A DNA stretch of 64,000 bases from Gilvibacter sp. SZ-19 (GTDB taxonomy: Bacteria > Bacteroidota > Bacteroidia > Flavobacteriales > Flavobacteriaceae). The position numbers and the translations under genes were made by a program. Positions 60,346-64,000 of the stretch are shown here, piece by piece; within the stretch, counting starts at the first letter, position 1, and the number at the start of each line of letters is the position of its first letter. The stretch covers positions 248,001-312,000 of the forward strand of contig NZ_CP019333.1 in the NCBI RefSeq assembly GCF_002163875.1, in the 5' to 3' direction. The notes below the pieces were generated by a model. It worked only from the letters and a program-made list of their open reading frames with translations, made no database searches and was not told where the DNA came from.

Positions 60346-61342
60346 TTTTGCAGACGGAATTTGGTTGGTCCTAAAAGGCCTGGCTATGGGAGCGGCCAAC
60401 AAAGTTCCTGGAGTTTCAGGAGGTGTGGTCGCCTTTGTTGCTGGCTTTTACGAAGAGTTCATTTACTCCCTTCAAAAGATAAATAGAAAGGCATTTGCCC
60501 TACTTTTCAATGGACGCTTTCGCAGTTTTTACGACTATGTGAACGGGCAGTTCTTAGGCCTGCTCATCTTGGGGATGCTGATCAGTTATTTCAGTGTATC
60601 TAAGATCTTGGATTATTGGTTGCAGCATTACGAGCTCTATGTTTGGAGCGGATTCTTTGGAATGATCATAGGCTCTATCTACTACATTGGCCGCGATTTC
60701 AAAAAATGGAACAAACAGACCATCAGTCTTTTGATAGTAGGTGCGCTTTTAGGCATCAGCATTAGTTTTTTAGAACCTGCAAAAGAGAACGACAATTTAT
60801 TGTTCGTATTCTTCTGTGGAATAGTTGGGGTTTCAGGGATGACCCTACCGGGACTGTCCGGTTCGTTCATTCTGATCCTTTTTGGCAACTATGTTTTATT
60901 GTTGGTCGATGCAGTAAATGCGCTTTACGACACGGTGGCAAACATTCTCAGTTGGGATTTCTCCTTTACAGACGATCCGCAGCGGCTTAGATTACTCTTG
61001 GTCTTAACTGTGTTCGCTTTAGGGTCGCTAACTGGACTTGTCACACTCTCGCACGGACTAGGCTATGTGCTTAAGCGCTTTAAAGGAGCAACCTATGCAG
61101 CCATTATTGGTTTTATTACCGGTTCGCTGGGCGTGGTTTGGCCTTGGAAGAACAAGATCTATGAGTTGGACGCTTCGGGCGCCATCGCTATAGACGCCAA
61201 TGGCGATGCGATAATAAGCAATTACGAGAGGTATTTCCCAGAAATCATGAGCAGCCAGACGCTTTGGGCTGTTGTTTTCATTGCCTTGGGAATCTTACTT
61301 ATTTTATCCTTGGGTTGGTACGACACTTATAAAAGACGCTGA
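60329..61342 (+). CDS. DUF368 (PopT-type) undecaprenyl-phosphate translocase, copy 2
   Basis: 337 aa from the ATG at 60329; a TTG at 60302 is less likely. It has the same plan as copy 1: LAMGAANKVPGVSGGVVAFV and MTLPGLSGSFILILFGNY. The two copies are clearly paralogous but diverged in the loops, with a longer C-terminal loop here (about residues 283-315). It overlaps aroE (TGATG). Having two adjacent copies suggests separate lipid-carrier pools or a hetero-oligomer. Confidence 0.85.
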   Translation: MAAKRSFADGIWLVLKGLAMGAANKVPGVSGGVVAFVAGFYEEFIYSLQKINRKAFALLFNGRFRSFYDYVNGQFLGLLILGMLISYFSVSKILDYWLQHYELYVWSGFFGMIIGSIYYIGRDFKKWNKQTISLLIVGALLGISISFLEPAKENDNLLFVFFCGIVGVSGMTLPGLSGSFILILFGNYVLLLVDAVNALYDTVANILSWDFSFTDDPQRLRLLLVLTVFALGSLTGLVTLSHGLGYVLKRFKGATYAAIIGFITGSLGVVWPWKNKIYELDASGAIAIDANGDAIISNYERYFPEIMSSQTLWAVVFIALGILLILSLGWYDTYKRR

Positions 61343-62073
61343 TGGCACGCTTTGGATTGATCGGGAAGAATATAGACTATTCCTTTAGTCGCGGATATTT
61401 CAAAGAAAAGTTTCAGAACTTAGGGCTTGACCATACCTATGAGAATGTCGATCTGCCATCCGAAGCGAACTTGGAGCACTTCTTTGCAAATATGCCGGAT
61501 TTTAAAGGTCTCAATGTCACCATTCCTTATAAAAGCGCTGTAATACCGTTCTTAGATGAATTAGACCCGGTAGCGGAGTCTATTGGAGCGGTAAATACCA
61601 TCAAGATCACCGCAGACAACCGACGCATTGGATTCAACACCGATCACCACGGTTTTGTTAAAGCCTTAGAACCTTTTTTGCCACTGGAAGATCGTTCCGC
61701 TCTAATCCTTGGCACAGGTGGCGCAGCCGCAGCAATTGTGCACGCCTTAGCCAACCTGGACTTCAGAATCCAATTTGTTTCCCGAAAGGCTTCGGAAACA
61801 GCCTTGAGCTATGAGCAGGTCAATCGTTATGTGATCCTAGATCACTTACTGATCGTGAATTGCACCCCTTTAGGAACCTTCCCCAAAGTAGAAGCGCATC
61901 CAGATATTCCTTATGATTTCTTGAGCAACAACCACTTGCTTTTCGATCTGGTCTACAACCCGGAAGAGACCACTTTTATGCGTTTGGGCGCCGAAAGAGG
62001 GGCTCGCGTCACCAATGGCTATAAGATGCTAGTTGGGCAAGCAGAAAAGGCTTGGGAAATCTGGAATTCTTAA
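61342..62073 (+). CDS. aroE: Shikimate dehydrogenase
   Basis: 243 aa, a short form. It reduces 3-dehydroshikimate in aromatic amino acid synthesis. Shikimate-binding SFSRGYF and NVTIPYKS (catalytic Lys), the NTDHHGF segment and the NADP site LGTGGAAAAIVHAL are present, with NGYKMLVGQAEKAW at the C-terminus. It is coupled to the DUF368 genes and followed by a 108-nt gap. Confidence 0.93.
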   Translation: MARFGLIGKNIDYSFSRGYFKEKFQNLGLDHTYENVDLPSEANLEHFFANMPDFKGLNVTIPYKSAVIPFLDELDPVAESIGAVNTIKITADNRRIGFNTDHHGFVKALEPFLPLEDRSALILGTGGAAAAIVHALANLDFRIQFVSRKASETALSYEQVNRYVILDHLLIVNCTPLGTFPKVEAHPDIPYDFLSNNHLLFDLVYNPEETTFMRLGAERGARVTNGYKMLVGQAEKAWEIWNS

Positions 62074-62181
62074 ATCCGCAGTTCTTATTAATCAAATCCG
62101 CCTAAAATAAGCTCTTGCAAAATCAGGGGGGAGTTCTTATCTTAACAGTATATTTTTCCTTGAACCTTAACATTGAAAGAC

Positions 62182-64000
62182 ATGTCTGACCCGAAAGACC
62201 AGCCCGATTTACCCGCAGAAGATCCTAAAGTTGAAGCCGCTCAGGAATCTCAAGAAGAGACGCAAACCCCTGAAGAATCTACAGTTACAGAAGTAGAATC
62301 TGAGTTAGAGAGCGCAGAAGAATCCGAAGAGACAGTGAGCTCAGACGATACCGATCAAGACGATACTGACGCAGAAGAAGAACTGCCAGATTACGACGAG
62401 CTGGACCCACAAGGCATGGTCAGCGCTTTTGAAGAACTTTTAAAAAGTGGCAAGGTCGCTTCGATTAAACCAAAGGTAGAAGCCCTAAAAAAAGCATTCA
62501 ACAGTCAATTTCAAGAAGCTTTTGAACAACAAAAGGAAGCCTTTTTGGCCGAGGGTGGAAATATTGTGGACTTTCATTATTCAACTCCAGAAAAGAAAGC
62601 CTTCAGCACACTAATTTTCAACTACAAGGAAAAACTCAACAATCACTACAAAAACTTAAAAAAGGATCTACAAGCCAATCTGGACAAGCGCTTGGAACTC
62701 ATTGAGGAACTCAAAGGATTGTTGGCTATTGACGAGAATATCAACACTACCTACAAGCACTTTAAGGACATACAAGACCGCTGGAGAGAGGCCGGACCTA
62801 TTCAACGTGATAAGTACAATACAGTTTGGAACACCTATCACCATCACGTTGAGAATTTTTACGATTTCTTACACCTGAACCGAGAGTTCAGGGATATGGA
62901 CTTTAAGCACAACTTGGATCAGAAGCTCAAGATCATCACTCGCGCAGAAGAACTGGCGCAAGAAACCGATGTTTCTAAAGCCTTTAGAGAACTGCAGATG
63001 CTACACAAGGTTTGGAAGGAAGAATTGGGTCCTGTAGCTAAGCAATACAGAGACGAGGTCTGGGAGAAGTTCAGCGCTGCCACTAAGGTCATACACGACA
63101 AACGTATGGCTGCGCAGCAAGAAATGGAGAAATCCTATGAGACCAACTATTTGCAAAAGCAGGAGGTCATCAACAGCATAAAAGAGACAACAGCGCAAGT
63201 AAAACCTACGCATCAAGCCTGGCAGCAAGCCATTAAGAAGGTCCAGGATCTTAGAAATCTGTTTTTCGAGATCGGCAAGGTTCCCCGCGCGAAGAATCAA
63301 GAGATCTGGGATGCTTTTAAAGCCAGCACTCGCGATTTCAACAAACACAAGAACGACTTCTACAAGCAGCAAAAGAAGCAACAGTATACCAATCTGGAAA
63401 AGAAGCTGGAACTTATCGCTACGGCAGAAAAGTACAAGGATTCCGACAATTTCGAGGAAGCCACGCCAATCATGAAGCGTATCCAAACGGAATGGAAACA
63501 GATTGGGCATGTTCCGCGCAAGGATAGTGATCGGATCTGGAGTGAGTTCAAAGCGGCTTGTAATCACTATTTTGAACGTTTGCACAACAAACGCAATGCA
63601 GCCAATAAAGAGGAAACAGAAGCTTTTGAGAAGAAAAAGGCCTTGTTAGATCAATTATCAGGATTTAAAGCCTCCAAGGATACGGAGAAAGACCTTGCAA
63701 GTCTGAAAACGCTTTTAGAAGATTGGAAAGCCGCCGGGCGTGTACCTTTTAATAAGAAGAATATAGAGTCGAAGTTCCAAAAATCTTTAGATCAGGCCTT
63801 TGGCGCTTTGAACATGGATAAGATGGAGGCCGAAATGATCAAATACGACGCTAAACTGGAATCGCTTAAATCCAATAATGATCCACGTAAACTCAACAAC
63901 GAAAAGATCTACGTGAGTAAAAAGATCGACGAGGTGGTGCAAGAGATCAATCAGTTGGAGAATAATTTGGGCTTTTTCCAAAACAGCGATGCGTCAAACC
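62182..64000 (+). CDS. DUF349 protein (partial, runs off the window)
   Basis: At least 606 codons without a stop, cut by the right edge. It starts at ATG 62182. Residues 1-75 are a very acidic, low-complexity tail (Glu/Asp/Ser). After a linker (GMVSAFEELLKSGKV) come repeated three-helix DUF349 units with the W-K/R-x-x-G pattern (DRWREAGPIQRDKYNTVW, RIQTEWKQIGHVPRKDSDRIW, LEDWKAAGRVPFNKK). The role of DUF349 is not established; long coiled-coil binding is inferred. Confidence 0.85.
   Translation, partial: MSDPKDQPDLPAEDPKVEAAQESQEETQTPEESTVTEVESELESAEESEETVSSDDTDQDDTDAEEELPDYDELDPQGMVSAFEELLKSGKVASIKPKVEALKKAFNSQFQEAFEQQKEAFLAEGGNIVDFHYSTPEKKAFSTLIFNYKEKLNNHYKNLKKDLQANLDKRLELIEELKGLLAIDENINTTYKHFKDIQDRWREAGPIQRDKYNTVWNTYHHHVENFYDFLHLNREFRDMDFKHNLDQKLKIITRAEELAQETDVSKAFRELQMLHKVWKEELGPVAKQYRDEVWEKFSAATKVIHDKRMAAQQEMEKSYETNYLQKQEVINSIKETTAQVKPTHQAWQQAIKKVQDLRNLFFEIGKVPRAKNQEIWDAFKASTRDFNKHKNDFYKQQKKQQYTNLEKKLELIATAEKYKDSDNFEEATPIMKRIQTEWKQIGHVPRKDSDRIWSEFKAACNHYFERLHNKRNAANKEETEAFEKKKALLDQLSGFKASKDTEKDLASLKTLLEDWKAAGRVPFNKKNIESKFQKSLDQAFGALNMDKMEAEMIKYDAKLESLKSNNDPRKLNNEKIYVSKKIDEVVQEINQLENNLGFFQNSDASN

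Overview
The window reads as chromosomal DNA of a marine-type Flavobacteriaceae bacterium (phylum Bacteroidota). The reasons are: a gldI-type gliding-motility lipoprotein, a two-subunit methylmalonyl-CoA mutase whose small subunit has no B12 domain, flavobacterial families (WbqC, DUF2490, DUF3810, DUF6503, OstA-like), abundant lipoproteins with SxxC-type lipoboxes, almost no Shine-Dalgarno sequences, and repeated TAnnTTTG -7 elements, the Bacteroidota housekeeping promoter signature. No insertion sequence, prophage, CRISPR array or rRNA was seen.

Layout. 1-1122: tRNA-Pro(GGG) inside a noncoding region made of decayed repeats packed with mini-hairpins. 1123-8856 (mostly minus strand): lipoproteins, a sugar-isomerase-like lipoprotein, GNAT and DoxX-like proteins, an EEP-family phosphohydrolase and an SbtA-type bicarbonate permease with two small partners, divergent from a LysR regulator (8946). 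A GC-rich element with competing hairpins lies at 2131-2273. 9912-18099 (plus): PQQ-type sugar dehydrogenase with a lipoprotein cytochrome c, then udk - divIC - mutA - lipoprotein - mutB - GNAT - dienoyl-CoA reductase, joining propionate/odd-chain and unsaturated fatty-acid metabolism. 18199-24050: a small lipoprotein, then parA - parB - DUF5683 - dapB - lepB - wbqC. 24051-30146 (minus): TPR protein - ribH - small membrane protein - mutL - two rhomboids - EEP protein. 30298-36461: recF - lipoprotein - dciA-like, ndk and a PhoD-like phosphatase (minus), nrnA-like - gldI - cyclophilin/FKBP fusion. 36507-43580: pepD, DUF3810 and two amidohydrolase-family genes. 43640-48604: an expanded set of two DUF2490 proteins and four related lipoproteins, then a DUF6503 lipoprotein. 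48654-64000: trmH-like methyltransferase, M48 protease, relA/spoT, fur-like, purA, OstA-like, class-III aminotransferase, TPR protein, two DUF368 (PopT-type) translocases, aroE and a DUF349 gene that runs off the right edge.

Most of the window is core housekeeping in tightly packed operons with 1-14 nt overlaps. The parts that stand out are the hairpin repeats around the tRNA, the GC-rich competing-hairpin element, the bicarbonate transporter cluster, the duplicated mutA/lipoprotein/mutB junction, the DUF2490/lipoprotein expansion, MutL without its endonuclease motifs, amidohydrolase domains lacking metal ligands, and promoters placed so close to start codons that leaderless mRNAs are likely. 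Many starts were moved from a TTG or GTG upstream codon to the ATG fitting the signal peptide or promoter.
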